Shown: positions 16,334 through 24,732 of the stretch, piece after piece
How positions within the stretch are numbered: position 1 is the first letter of the stretch
Layout of the letters: every line of letters begins with the position of its first letter
Assembly (NCBI RefSeq): GCF_028993635.1
Contig: NZ_CP118631.1
Location: 5,022,001 to 5,086,000 of the forward strand
DNA: 64,000 nt
From: Mucilaginibacter sp. SJ
GTDB lineage: Bacteria > Bacteroidota > Bacteroidia > Sphingobacteriales > Sphingobacteriaceae
Direction: 5' to 3'
Notes under the pieces: model-generated
The model's input: the letters and a program-made list of their open reading frames with translations, nothing else
What the model was told of the DNA's origin: nothing
Databases searched by the model: none
Made by a program: the position numbers and the translations under genes

Positions 16334-17239
16334 TTAAAAATAACCCTGCTTTTTTCTGTCTTCCATTGAGGTATCTGAGCGTTTATCATCGCTTCGGTTG
16401 CCTCGTTCGGTGCTACGGGTAGCGGATACTTCAGCAACTATCTTTTCCAGTGTATCGGCGTCTGATTCGATACCGCCGGTAATAGTGATATCGCCTAGGG
16501 TACGGAAACGCATAAGTTTATTTTCGATAGTTTCGCCCTCCCGAAGCTGTAAAAATTCAGAAGCTGGCAGCCAGGTATTATCGCGGTTAACAGCGTTACG
16601 CCGGTGTGCAAAATATAGAGAAGGTATGGCTATATTTTCCTGCAAAATATAGTTCCAGATATCCATTTCGGTCCAGTTGCTGATCGGGAACACGCGAAAA
16701 TGCTCGCCCATACGCTTACGGCCGTTAAAAATGTTCCAAAGCTCAGGGCGTTGGTTTTTAGGGTCCCACTGGCCAAATTCATCGCGATGGCTAAAGAAAC
16801 GTTCTTTAGCACGGGCCTTTTCCTCATCACGACGTGCACCGCCGATAGCAGCATCTATCTTATTACTTTCAATGGTATCAAGCAGGGTTACTATCTGCAG
16901 TTCGTTGCGGCTTGCATTGATGCCACTTTCCTCAACTGCACGCCCTTTGTTGATTGATTCTTGAACGGAGCCAACAATGAGTTGCACGCCAAGGTTTTCC
17001 ACCAGCTTATCCCTGAACTCCATAGTTTCGGGAAAGTTGTGCCCTGTATCAATATGTATGAGAGGCATAGGGATTTTAGCAGGCCAAAACGCCTTTTTTG
17101 CCAGATGTGTTACAACAATAGAGTCTTTCCCGCCCGAAAACAGGATGGCAGGGCGATCAAATTGTGCAACCACTTCCCTGATAACGTAAATGGCTTCTGA
17201 TTCTAATTCCTGCAGATGAGTAAGATAATATTTATGCAT
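16334..17239 (-). CDS. cysD: Sulfate adenylyltransferase, catalytic subunit
   Basis: A 301-residue CysD of the PP-loop superfamily, with SGGKDS at residues 35-40, HIDTGHNFPE and the GARRDEEKARAKER block. It catalyses adenylyl transfer to sulfate once activated by CysN. It is the first gene of the cysDN pair, transcribed against the flanking rhamnose and acylation genes. The DNA upstream is a divergent gap of about 250 bases shared with the MBOAT gene. Confidence 0.96.
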   Translation of the reverse strand: MHKYYLTHLQELESEAIYVIREVVAQFDRPAILFSGGKDSIVVTHLAKKAFWPAKIPMPLIHIDTGHNFPETMEFRDKLVENLGVQLIVGSVQESINKGRAVEESGINASRNELQIVTLLDTIESNKIDAAIGGARRDEEKARAKERFFSHRDEFGQWDPKNQRPELWNIFNGRKRMGEHFRVFPISNWTEMDIWNYILQENIAIPSLYFAHRRNAVNRDNTWLPASEFLQLREGETIENKLMRFRTLGDITITGGIESDADTLEKIVAEVSATRSTERGNRSDDKRSDTSMEDRKKQGYF

Positions 17240-17435
17240 GTTACCGATAAAACACTGCTAACCCCACCTAAATAGTAGAGTTTTGCATTTAAACTGCAAT
17301 TATACGCAATAAATAGCTACAATAGCTATATAGATGTCAAATTACTGGGGTAATTAAGTAAAAGTTACTAAAAACAAATATTGTGGAGTGTTGTTTAATC
17401 GTTGCGTTATAAAGTTTTATGTAGATTAAAGATTA

Positions 17436-17451
17436 ATTTCTTTAAAGAAAT
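17436..17451. promoter_or_regulatory. Perfect 16-bp palindrome before the MBOAT gene
   Basis: ATTTCTTTAAAGAAAT lies 42 bases ahead of the acyltransferase start in the cysD/MBOAT divergent gap. It could be an operator, but AT-rich DNA makes chance palindromes fairly likely. Confidence 0.25.
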
Positions 17452-17493
17452 ATCTGAAGTAACTCATTATTATTTACTTATAAAAAATTGCCG

Positions 17494-18909
17494 ATGCTAT
17501 TTAACAGTTACGCTTTCCTGATCTTCATGATCGTTACTTTTATTGTATATTATCTTCCATGGTCTTTTTTCAAAAAGAACCAGATATACACATTAATTAT
17601 TGCAAGTTTTTTCTTTTATGCCTACGAAAGGCCCTTATTGCTGTTGCTACTGGTATTTTCAGTACTGATAAATTCTATTTTTAGCTTTAGTGTTTATAAG
17701 GTAAAGAAGCAACATGTAAAAAAGATACTGCTTTTTGGGGTGATGTTTAATATCAGTCTGCTGGCTTTTTTTAAATACAGCCCACTTATAGCATCGTCAC
17801 TTGCCGGAGACTTGTCACTTAATAATGGCGTTGCTCATTTCCTGATGACTATCCCATTGCCTATCGGTATCTCTTTTTATACTTTTGAAGGGGTGAGCCT
17901 TTTAATGGATCTTTATAAAGGAAAAACAATTTTAAATCTGCAAACCAGCTCATTTACCGAGCACTTCAAAAAAACGGCTTTTTTTATCTCGTTTTTTCCG
18001 CATCTTATTGCTGGGCCTATATTAAAAGCGCGGGAGTTTTATCCCCAAATGGAAACAAAATATTTTCAGGATATAAAATGGAGTAACGCCTTTAAGAAAA
18101 TTATCCTCGGTTTCTTTTTGAAAATGGTATTGGCAGATAACCTTAACGAGATTACGGCAACTATGCAATATCCGTTTTTCCTCGGCTTTTCAACTGGCAA
18201 TCTGGTGCTTTTATTATTGGGTTACTCTATGCAAATATTTGCCGACTTCGCGGGTTACTCTCTTATTGCCATTGGTTTGGGCGCTTTATTGGGTTATAAC
18301 CTCCCCGATAACTTTAATTTTCCATACATCTCATCTTCATTTTCTGAGTTTTGGCGCAGGTGGCATATCTCACTTTCAACCTGGTTGCGCGATTACCTAT
18401 ATATCCCGTTGGGGGGGAGCCGAAAAGGAGAGTTCCGTACCTATATTAATTTATTTATAGTTATGTTTTTAGGCGGACTATGGCATGGTGCTGCTTGGAG
18501 CTATGCTATTTGGGGTAGTATGCACGGTTTGGCTTTAATGATAGAACGCTTTATTTTGAAAGATAAGTTGGATCATAATAAACGTAGTGCGTTTGGCATT
18601 GCCTACGTATTTATAACAATTACTATTTTATGGCTAATGTTTAAACTAACAAATTTTAGTCACGTACTTGCTTATCTTAAAGCAATCTATACAAACATAC
18701 ATCTTCCTTTTAAACTCGGTATGGATCAAATTAGTATCATCGCTTATGGGTTGGGTGTAGTTGTATATCATGCTTTTTATTTGTTAAAAGATACCAATCT
18801 GTATCCTAAAGTTTATCCGAAGCTTGATGTTATAACTTATGGCTGTATGCTGTTTTTTATTATGGTTAACAGTGGGTCGGCTGGTGCATTTATTTATTTT
18901 CAATTTTAA
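17494..18909 (+). CDS. MBOAT-family O-acyltransferase (AlgI-like)
   Basis: A 471-residue polytopic membrane protein with roughly ten hydrophobic segments. MBOAT hallmarks are FWRRWHISLSTWLRDYLYIP (from residue 286), the invariant-type His331 in GLWHGAAW and a second His344 in GSMHG. AlgI and DltB, its relatives, move an acyl group, usually acetyl, across the inner membrane. Start ATG 17494 is preferred over TTG 17488. An SGNH-like exported protein gene begins 5 bases after its stop, a typical MBOAT partner, so the pair probably O-acetylates the surface polysaccharide in the periplasm. Confidence 0.93.
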   Translation: MLFNSYAFLIFMIVTFIVYYLPWSFFKKNQIYTLIIASFFFYAYERPLLLLLLVFSVLINSIFSFSVYKVKKQHVKKILLFGVMFNISLLAFFKYSPLIASSLAGDLSLNNGVAHFLMTIPLPIGISFYTFEGVSLLMDLYKGKTILNLQTSSFTEHFKKTAFFISFFPHLIAGPILKAREFYPQMETKYFQDIKWSNAFKKIILGFFLKMVLADNLNEITATMQYPFFLGFSTGNLVLLLLGYSMQIFADFAGYSLIAIGLGALLGYNLPDNFNFPYISSSFSEFWRRWHISLSTWLRDYLYIPLGGSRKGEFRTYINLFIVMFLGGLWHGAAWSYAIWGSMHGLALMIERFILKDKLDHNKRSAFGIAYVFITITILWLMFKLTNFSHVLAYLKAIYTNIHLPFKLGMDQISIIAYGLGVVVYHAFYLLKDTNLYPKVYPKLDVITYGCMLFFIMVNSGSAGAFIYFQF

Positions 18910-18914
18910 TTAAG

Positions 18915-19772
18915 ATGAAAAAAGTTTGGTCTATACTTTTAATTGGCAGTGCCCTGGCTTTGGTTTATAATATAGTTATGTTTTGGTTTCCTATAAAAAG
19001 GAATGCTTATTACAGTAATGAAGAAAGGGCCGAAGGATATGTTTTTGACAAACATCAATATGAGGTTGTTACAGTTGGGTCATCGTTGAGCGGTGCATTT
19101 GAAGGGCGAAGTCTTTTTGATAAAAATTATTTTAACCTATACATGCCGCATTACGGTTCATGTGCAGGTATTGAGATTATCAGACGTAGTAATAAAATAC
19201 CTAAACAGCTTTTTGTGGAAATAAACCATATTGATCGCGGGGTAGATTCATCTGTTATTAAAGATATTTTTGAAAATGAGCTTTATAAAGTGAAATATTA
19301 CCTTCCTCTGCTGCAAACCAGAAATAAGTTCCTCACTAATTTTGTTGATAAGTTTAAAAAGCCTACGAGCAGCGTCAACAAACAAAAGCCGCCCGCAGTC
19401 TTATTTCACAAATTATTAATAAATGCGCGTGAAGAATGGGCCAACGAGCCTGATAAAAAATCATTTAATGAATTGTATAATCGCATGGCACAATCATTAG
19501 ATATTTTTGCTTCGAAAGGTTGTAAAATATGTTTTTTTGAAATGCCTATTGATTCAAGTATCCGCAATTCAAAATTGATATCCTATCAACGTAAACGTAT
19601 GATGGAGTTGGCGAAACAAAAGGGATTTGACTTTGTACCTTCTGATACATCAAGGGCATACCAAACAGGGGATGGTATACACCTGCTGCAAGGCGATAGG
19701 GATATTTACGTTAAATATCTTAAACAAAAAATATCTATGCTAAATAATGTACACAGTATAGCTAAAATTTAA
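18915..19772 (+). CDS. Exported SGNH-like protein, partner of the MBOAT acyltransferase
   Basis: A 285-residue protein with a single N-terminal membrane segment (about residues 5-25) and a periplasmic body. The likely nucleophile Ser is in TVGSSLSG (55-57), and a C-terminal GDGIHLLQG (252-260) supplies a DxxH-type pair, as in SGNH/GDSL esterases. Proteins like AlgJ, AlgX or DltD work with an MBOAT partner in transferring acetyl or alanyl groups to glycans. The pairing with the MBOAT gene just upstream supports that role. The SGNH assignment is from short motifs only. Confidence 0.7.
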   Translation: MKKVWSILLIGSALALVYNIVMFWFPIKRNAYYSNEERAEGYVFDKHQYEVVTVGSSLSGAFEGRSLFDKNYFNLYMPHYGSCAGIEIIRRSNKIPKQLFVEINHIDRGVDSSVIKDIFENELYKVKYYLPLLQTRNKFLTNFVDKFKKPTSSVNKQKPPAVLFHKLLINAREEWANEPDKKSFNELYNRMAQSLDIFASKGCKICFFEMPIDSSIRNSKLISYQRKRMMELAKQKGFDFVPSDTSRAYQTGDGIHLLQGDRDIYVKYLKQKISMLNNVHSIAKI

Positions 19773-19811
19773 ACCTGATATCGCTATATTTCCACAGTAA
19801 TAAAAAACCTT

Positions 19812-20675
19812 ATGAAAGGAATTATTTTAGCAGGAGGGTCAGGCACACGTTTATATCCCATAACAAGGGCGATAAGCAAGCAATTGATGCCAATTTATGA
19901 TAAACCGATGATTTATTATCCACTATCTGTTTTAATGCAAGCAGATATCAGGGAAATATTGATCATTACTACTCCGGAAGATAATCCCGGTTTTAAGCGA
20001 TTACTGGGCGATGGCTCCGAACTTGGCTGTAAATTTGAATATGCCATACAAGAAAAGCCTAATGGACTTGCCCAGGCTTTTGTAATAGGTGAGCAATTTA
20101 TCGGAGATGACAAAGTGGCCCTTATATTGGGCGATAATATATTTTATGGTACCGGTTTTGCCGAATTGATACGCAGCTTCAATGACGTTGATGGCGCTGC
20201 TATTTTTGCTTATCATGTAGCCGACCCTGAGCGCTATGGCGTGGTTGAATTTGATGCTGAATTCAGGGCCTTATCAATTGAGGAAAAGCCTCTACAGCCA
20301 AAGTCCAAATTTGCAGTGCCCGGCCTTTATTTTTATGATAATTCGGTAATTCAGATAGCAAAGGATCTTGAACCATCACCTCGTGGGGAATATGAAATTA
20401 CCGATGTTAACAAGTTTTATCTTGAGCAGGGAAACTTGCATGTTGGTGTTATGGATAAAGGCACAGCCTGGTTAGATACCGGGACATTTGATTCATTGAG
20501 CGATGCTACCGAATATGTACGCGTGATTGAAAAACGCCAGTCAACAAAAATAGGGTGTATTGAGGAGGTTGCTTACCGTCGTGGTTTTATCAATGACGAT
20601 CAGTTACGGTTGTTAGTTAACAAGTATATCAAAAGTGGTTATGGCAAATACTTACAAAGCCTGCTGCCGCAATAA
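19812..20675 (+). CDS. rfbA: Glucose-1-phosphate thymidylyltransferase
   Basis: A 287-residue RmlA, the first enzyme of dTDP-L-rhamnose synthesis, joining dTTP to glucose 1-phosphate. The nucleotide loop GGSGTRLYPITRAISKQLMP starts at residue 8. LGDNIFYG, the EEKP catalytic Lys block, PRGEYEITD and AWLDTGTFDSL are all present. It ends the glycan locus and is convergent with miaA, with only 5 bases between stops and no visible terminator. Confidence 0.97.
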   Translation: MKGIILAGGSGTRLYPITRAISKQLMPIYDKPMIYYPLSVLMQADIREILIITTPEDNPGFKRLLGDGSELGCKFEYAIQEKPNGLAQAFVIGEQFIGDDKVALILGDNIFYGTGFAELIRSFNDVDGAAIFAYHVADPERYGVVEFDAEFRALSIEEKPLQPKSKFAVPGLYFYDNSVIQIAKDLEPSPRGEYEITDVNKFYLEQGNLHVGVMDKGTAWLDTGTFDSLSDATEYVRVIEKRQSTKIGCIEEVAYRRGFINDDQLRLLVNKYIKSGYGKYLQSLLPQ

Positions 20676-20680
20676 AATAA

Positions 20681-21598
20681 TTATGCGGGAGTTTCAATGG
20701 CTCTGACCATCTGGTCAATAACATCGGGAGCACCGGCATCAAACCAAACAAAATCTTTATCTTTTCTGAACCAGGTAAGCTGCCTTTTGGCGAAGCGCCT
20801 GGTATTTTGTTTTATAAGCAGGAGGGCTTCGTCGAGGCTGGTTTTGCCATCAAAATAATTAAATAGCTCTGAATAGCCAACGGTATTTAAAGCATTAAGC
20901 TCACGGTAGAGAAGGAGGCTTTTTACTTCTTCAACCAGGCCTTGTTTAACCATCAGGTCGACGCGCAGGTTTATACGTTCATACAATTTTTCGCGAGGCA
21001 TATCAAGCGCCAGTTTGATAATATTAAAAGGTCTTTTATTTACAGTAGCGTTGCGGTAAGATGAAAATGGTTTACCTGAGGTTTCAAATACTTCCAACGC
21101 CCTGATGATACGCTGAGGATTATTAAGATCGACCTGGGTATAATAATCCGGGTCGACCTGTTGTAGTTTTTTTTGTAATGGTGTAATTCCTTCCTTTTCC
21201 AGTTGCTGGTTTAGTTTTTCACGTACTGAAATATCGGCCACGGGCAAATCATCAAAGCCTTCACAAATGGCTTTAATGTACAAACCTGATCCCCCCGCCA
21301 GGATCACCTTATCATATACCTTAAAAAGTTCATCTAAAAGTGCAAGCCCCTGCTTTTCAAAATCGCCAACAGAAAAACTTTCGGATATGGAATGCGAGTT
21401 AATGAAATAGTGTTTGGCCGCAGCCAACTCGCTTTCATCGGGCTTGGCGGTACCGATATTCATCTCCCTGAAAAATTGCCTCGAATCGGCGGAAACCACT
21501 ACAGTATTGAAGTGCTGTGCCAACTTAATAGCCGCAGCCGTTTTACCCACCGCGGTAGGCCCAGCAACTACGATAAGGGTTGGGGAGTAGTAGTTCAT
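20681..21598 (-). CDS. miaA: tRNA dimethylallyltransferase
   Basis: A 305-residue MiaA, which adds a dimethylallyl group to A37 of tRNAs reading UNN codons. The P-loop GPTAVGKT is at residues 13-20, SADSRQFF follows, and KLTWFRKD-type sequence (RQLTWFRKDK) stands near the end. The ATG at 21598 is preferred to one at 21619 because MNYYSPTLIVVAGPTA begins at the usual distance from the P-loop. The extended start would also take in the inverted word-repeat just upstream. Confidence 0.95.
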   Translation of the reverse strand: MNYYSPTLIVVAGPTAVGKTAAAIKLAQHFNTVVVSADSRQFFREMNIGTAKPDESELAAAKHYFINSHSISESFSVGDFEKQGLALLDELFKVYDKVILAGGSGLYIKAICEGFDDLPVADISVREKLNQQLEKEGITPLQKKLQQVDPDYYTQVDLNNPQRIIRALEVFETSGKPFSSYRNATVNKRPFNIIKLALDMPREKLYERINLRVDLMVKQGLVEEVKSLLLYRELNALNTVGYSELFNYFDGKTSLDEALLLIKQNTRRFAKRQLTWFRKDKDFVWFDAGAPDVIDQMVRAIETPA

Positions 21599-21604
21599 AG
21601 TGAA

Positions 21605-21681
21605 TGGTTCATAATTCATGGCTTAAAATGCAATAGGCAAGTGCTTGGAGCAAAGGCTATGAACCATCAACTATGAATCAT
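21605..21681. repeat. Short inverted word-repeat upstream of miaA
   Basis: GAATGGTTCATAATTCATGG on the left mirrors ATGAACCATCAACTATGAA on the right in imperfect form. It is noncoding and similar in style to the short word-repeats in other gaps of this window. Confidence 0.5.
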
Positions 21682-21691
21682 ATGCTAAAAT

Positions 21692-22351
21692 TTAATAATC
21701 GTCGCTGCCGCCTCTGCCAGGTCTTTCATCATCCTCAAAGCCCTCATCATCGCTAAATTCATTGCCGAATTCATCTTCCTCCTCTTCTTCTTCGCCGCCG
21801 GAGTGTTTTTCTTCCGGCAGATCATCGGTATCTGTAACTTCCGAAAAATCTTCGGCATCCTCCGGGTTAAAGGCCATTTCGTTCAAAAAGTCGAAGTCTT
21901 CGGTAACAGGCGGTAAAACGGTAGCATTAAATGAGTTGCCAAATTGTTTTGGGGCCTCGCCAACTGATTTTACAACGGCGGGGTAGGTAGTACCCGGTGT
22001 TTCATCTAAAATGATCTTCATTAGTTCCACATGAAAATCAAACGGACGATCGAAATTGAATGTATAGTAAAATTTTTGGTGCGGGTCATCAATAAAACTC
22101 AACAGCTTTACTTTATTCATTAATGATACACCTCGGTCAATACGCCTTTGGTTAGGCAGGTAAGTTATTTCTTCACCTTTGGTCCACTGATCATTACTGA
22201 TATAAAATGATGAAGAAAATTCCGGATTGTACCCGGTTGACTGATGAATTGCGCGGTGAAGATCTTCGAAAGTTTGATTTGATTTTACATCAATTTCTCT
22301 CGTAACGTCATCGTAGTCTTCAAAAGTAACCCTGAACCTGTATACTGCCAT
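21692..22351 (-). CDS. PRiA4b ORF3-like (IS1096 TnpR-like) domain protein
   Basis: A 219-residue protein whose first about 140 residues match the PRiA4b ORF-3-like domain: VYRFRVTFEDYDDVTREI, the TFEDLHRAIHQSTGY helix, and YTFNFDRPFDFHVELMKI. The last about 60 residues are an extremely acidic, low-complexity tail rich in Glu, Asp and Gly. Despite the family's name no transposase or insertion-sequence ends surround it, so it is a chromosomal domesticated version of unknown role. It lies downstream of the CCA enzyme gene on the same strand, with its own possible -7 element at 22372-22379. Confidence 0.75.
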   Translation of the reverse strand: MAVYRFRVTFEDYDDVTREIDVKSNQTFEDLHRAIHQSTGYNPEFSSSFYISNDQWTKGEEITYLPNQRRIDRGVSLMNKVKLLSFIDDPHQKFYYTFNFDRPFDFHVELMKIILDETPGTTYPAVVKSVGEAPKQFGNSFNATVLPPVTEDFDFLNEMAFNPEDAEDFSEVTDTDDLPEEKHSGGEEEEEEDEFGNEFSDDEGFEDDERPGRGGSDDY

Positions 22352-22371
22352 TGCTTATTGTAGATTTTGGA

Positions 22372-22379
22372 CAAAAATA
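22372..22379 (-). promoter_or_regulatory. -7 promoter element for the PRiA4b-like gene
   Basis: Read on the minus strand this is TATTTTTG, an exact fit to TAnnTTTG, 20 bases before the ATG at 22351 and just after the upstream gene's stop. Confidence 0.4.
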
Positions 22380-22392
22380 ATAATGTTTTAAT

Positions 22393-23805
22393 TTAATTTG
22401 GATTAGTCACAACTTTTAAGCCAATTTCAATGCCTTTGCTGATTGTAAAGCTTAACGCGGCCTCCCTATTGTTGGGAATTTCGCCTTCCAATATGGCTTC
22501 GCGGATCTGATTTTTGATTATTCCTACTTCCCGGCCTTCTTTTATACCGAACATGGTCATGATATCGTTACCGGTAACCGGCGGCTGCCAGTTACGGATG
22601 CTGTCGCGTTCCTCAACGTCTTTTAATTTTTGTTGAACAAGCTCAAAATTGTTACGATATTTTTTAACCTTATATTCATTTTTGGTGGTGATGTCTGCTT
22701 TACACAACAACATCAATGCTTCGATATCATCTCCTGCCTCAAAAAGCAAACGCCTCACTGCCGAATCGGTAACTATGGATTGTGAAAGTACGATGGGCCT
22801 TAAATGAAGCTGCACAAGTTTTTGAACCTGCTTCATTTTTTCATTAAGCGGCAGTTTAAGCTGGGCGAAAATCTTGGGCACCATGCGTGCGCCCCGGTCT
22901 TCATGACCATGAAAAGTCCAGCCGTGGCCGGGCTCAAAACGTTTGGTGGCGGGTTTGGCTATGTCATGCAGTATGGCAGCCCAACGTAACCAAAGGTCGT
23001 CGGTAGTTTCGCAGATGTTGTCAAGTACCTGAAGGGTATGGTAAAAGTTATCCTTATGGCCTTTGCCATCTACATAGTCAACCCCGTAAAGGGCTACCAT
23101 TTGCGGGAAGATTTTATGCAACAGTCCGGTATCAAATAGGTAATTAAAACCTATGGAAGGCACCGGCGACAGGATGATCTTGTTCAGTTCATCGGTAATG
23201 CGCTCCTGCGATATGATGCTGATCCTGGCAGCAGTGGTTTTAATGGCTTCAACGGCGATATCATCGATCCTGAAATTGAGCTGGGTAGCAAACCTGATGG
23301 CCCGCATCATACGCAGCGGATCGTCTGAAAATGTTTCGTTAGGATTAAGCGGTGTGCGGATCAGTTTGTTTTCCAGGTCGGCAATGCCGTTAAATGGATC
23401 AAGCAACTCGCCAAATGTATCGGGGTGGAGGGAAATGGCCAGCGCGTTGATGGTAAAATCGCGGCGTTTCTGGTCGTCTTCTAAAGTGCCGTTCTCCACA
23501 ATTGGCTTGCGCGAGTCGCGGCGGTATGATTCTTTACGGGCACCAACAAACTCTATCTCCAGATCGCGGTATTTGAGCGAGGCCGTACCGAAGTTTTTAT
23601 AAACCGCCAGTTTAACTTTAAGCGTATTGGCAACAACTTCGGCAAAAGCAATGCCGTTGCCAATAATTACGATATCAATATCCTTCGACGGGCGGTTCAG
23701 GAAAATATCGCGCACAAAACCACCTATAGCATAGGCCTGTACGTTTTGTTCGCCCGCTAAACGGGATATAACAGAAAATACGGGATGCCTGAGGTGTTGC
23801 TGCAT
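22393..23805 (-). CDS. cca: CCA tRNA nucleotidyltransferase with HD domain
   Basis: A 470-residue class II nucleotidyltransferase. The Pol-beta-like head has GGFVRD at residues 28-33 and the metal pair DID at 42-44. RRDFTINALA at about 114-123 and DDPLRMMRAIRFA at 161-173 are standard CCA/poly(A) polymerase blocks. An HD phosphohydrolase domain follows, with the HD pair at 280-281 in ILHDIAKP. It adds or repairs the CCA tail of tRNAs; the HD domain may remove 2',3'-cyclic phosphates. The -7 element at 23837-23844 is well placed for this gene. Confidence 0.93.
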   Translation of the reverse strand: MQQHLRHPVFSVISRLAGEQNVQAYAIGGFVRDIFLNRPSKDIDIVIIGNGIAFAEVVANTLKVKLAVYKNFGTASLKYRDLEIEFVGARKESYRRDSRKPIVENGTLEDDQKRRDFTINALAISLHPDTFGELLDPFNGIADLENKLIRTPLNPNETFSDDPLRMMRAIRFATQLNFRIDDIAVEAIKTTAARISIISQERITDELNKIILSPVPSIGFNYLFDTGLLHKIFPQMVALYGVDYVDGKGHKDNFYHTLQVLDNICETTDDLWLRWAAILHDIAKPATKRFEPGHGWTFHGHEDRGARMVPKIFAQLKLPLNEKMKQVQKLVQLHLRPIVLSQSIVTDSAVRRLLFEAGDDIEALMLLCKADITTKNEYKVKKYRNNFELVQQKLKDVEERDSIRNWQPPVTGNDIMTMFGIKEGREVGIIKNQIREAILEGEIPNNREAALSFTISKGIEIGLKVVTNPN

Positions 23806-24162
23806 GATTTGATGCTTAAAAACGCTAATAAGGGTACAAAGGTAAGATTAATTGGTAAAATGCCCCGGTAAAGTCAAAAGTCTTAAGTCGAAAGTCTTAA
23901 GTGGAAAGTCCTAAGTATCTTTCCACTTAATAAACAAAATTTTCAGACTTCAGACTTTGGACCTCACACTTCCGGCTTTCTGCACGACAGGGGGTTAACA
24001 GGGTTAACACAATTTTAATTATTTTGATTTAAATAATTGATAGTCAGTATATTAAATATATAGAGGGGTTACACAAAAGATTTTATAAAAATGTTTCTGT
24101 TAAAACATATCTTCAAAAATACCTTTATAACTAATCGCTAATCTCCAGCCTCTAATCCCTCG
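23806..24162. other. Intergenic gap with period-14 tandem repeat
   Basis: This 357-base gap carries a -7 element for cca and, at about 23874-23917, three copies of a 14-base unit of the form AAAAGTCTTAAGTC, with a partly inverted echo further on (CTTTCCACTTAA, then TTCAGACTTCAGACTTTGG). I see no gene or RNA in it. Confidence 0.65.
23837..23844 (-). promoter_or_regulatory. -7 promoter element of cca
   Basis: On the minus strand this reads TACCTTTG, an exact TAnnTTTG match 31 bases before the cca ATG. No clear -33 was seen. Confidence 0.45.
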
Positions 24163-24732
24163 TTAACGACGCAAAAACTCAAACCTGCCATCAGGGGCCA
24201 ACCTCATGATGGTTGATGGTGTTTTGATCTCTTTGCTATGCTGCTCCAAATCAACAACATAATCAACGCCGTCAATAATTTCCTGGTCTATTTGCGAAAA
24301 ATATTGCGGCGAGGGTTTGCCGCTAATATTGGCCGAAGTTGACACCAATGGCTTGCGCAGGCGCTGGATCAGTTGCTGGCAAAAGGGCATATCTTTTGGC
24401 ACCCTTACGCCCACACTGCCGTCGGCAGCAATTAAAGCCGGGGAAATGTTTTTGGCGCCCGGCATTACCAGTGTTAACGGGTTTTCTGCGTATTCAATCA
24501 GTTCAAAGGCCAGCGGGTTTACTTCACTGATATAGCTTTCCAGCTTGTTTTCAGTATCCAGCAAAATGATCATGCTTTTGGCCTCATCGCGCTGTTTCAG
24601 GCGGTAGATCTTTTGAATGGCTTCGGTGTTGGTGGCGTCACAGCCTATGCCCCAAATGGTATCGGTAGGGTAAAGGATGATGCCACCCTCTTGTACAATT
24701 TTAAAAGCCTTGGCTACTTCGTCTCTAAGCAT
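24163..24732 (-). CDS. L-threonylcarbamoyladenylate synthase
   Basis: A 189-residue TsaC/Sua5/YwlC-domain protein that makes threonylcarbamoyl-AMP for the t6A modification of ANN-reading tRNAs. Visible blocks are GGIILYPTDTIWGIGCDATN, KRRxxAKS-like KQRDEAKSMIILL, LTLVMPG, and RVPKDMPFCQ leading to STSANISGKPS. It lacks the C-terminal Sua5 domain, so it is the short TsaC form. Its start overlaps the end of the glycosyltransferase gene by 8 bases, so it is the second gene of that unit. Confidence 0.94.
   Translation of the reverse strand: MLRDEVAKAFKIVQEGGIILYPTDTIWGIGCDATNTEAIQKIYRLKQRDEAKSMIILLDTENKLESYISEVNPLAFELIEYAENPLTLVMPGAKNISPALIAADGSVGVRVPKDMPFCQQLIQRLRKPLVSTSANISGKPSPQYFSQIDQEIIDGVDYVVDLEQHSKEIKTPSTIMRLAPDGRFEFLRR

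Noticed and set aside
21692..22351. Transposon passenger gene implying an insertion sequence
   Set aside because: No transposase, inverted ends or target duplication is seen around it; the name only reflects the family's history.
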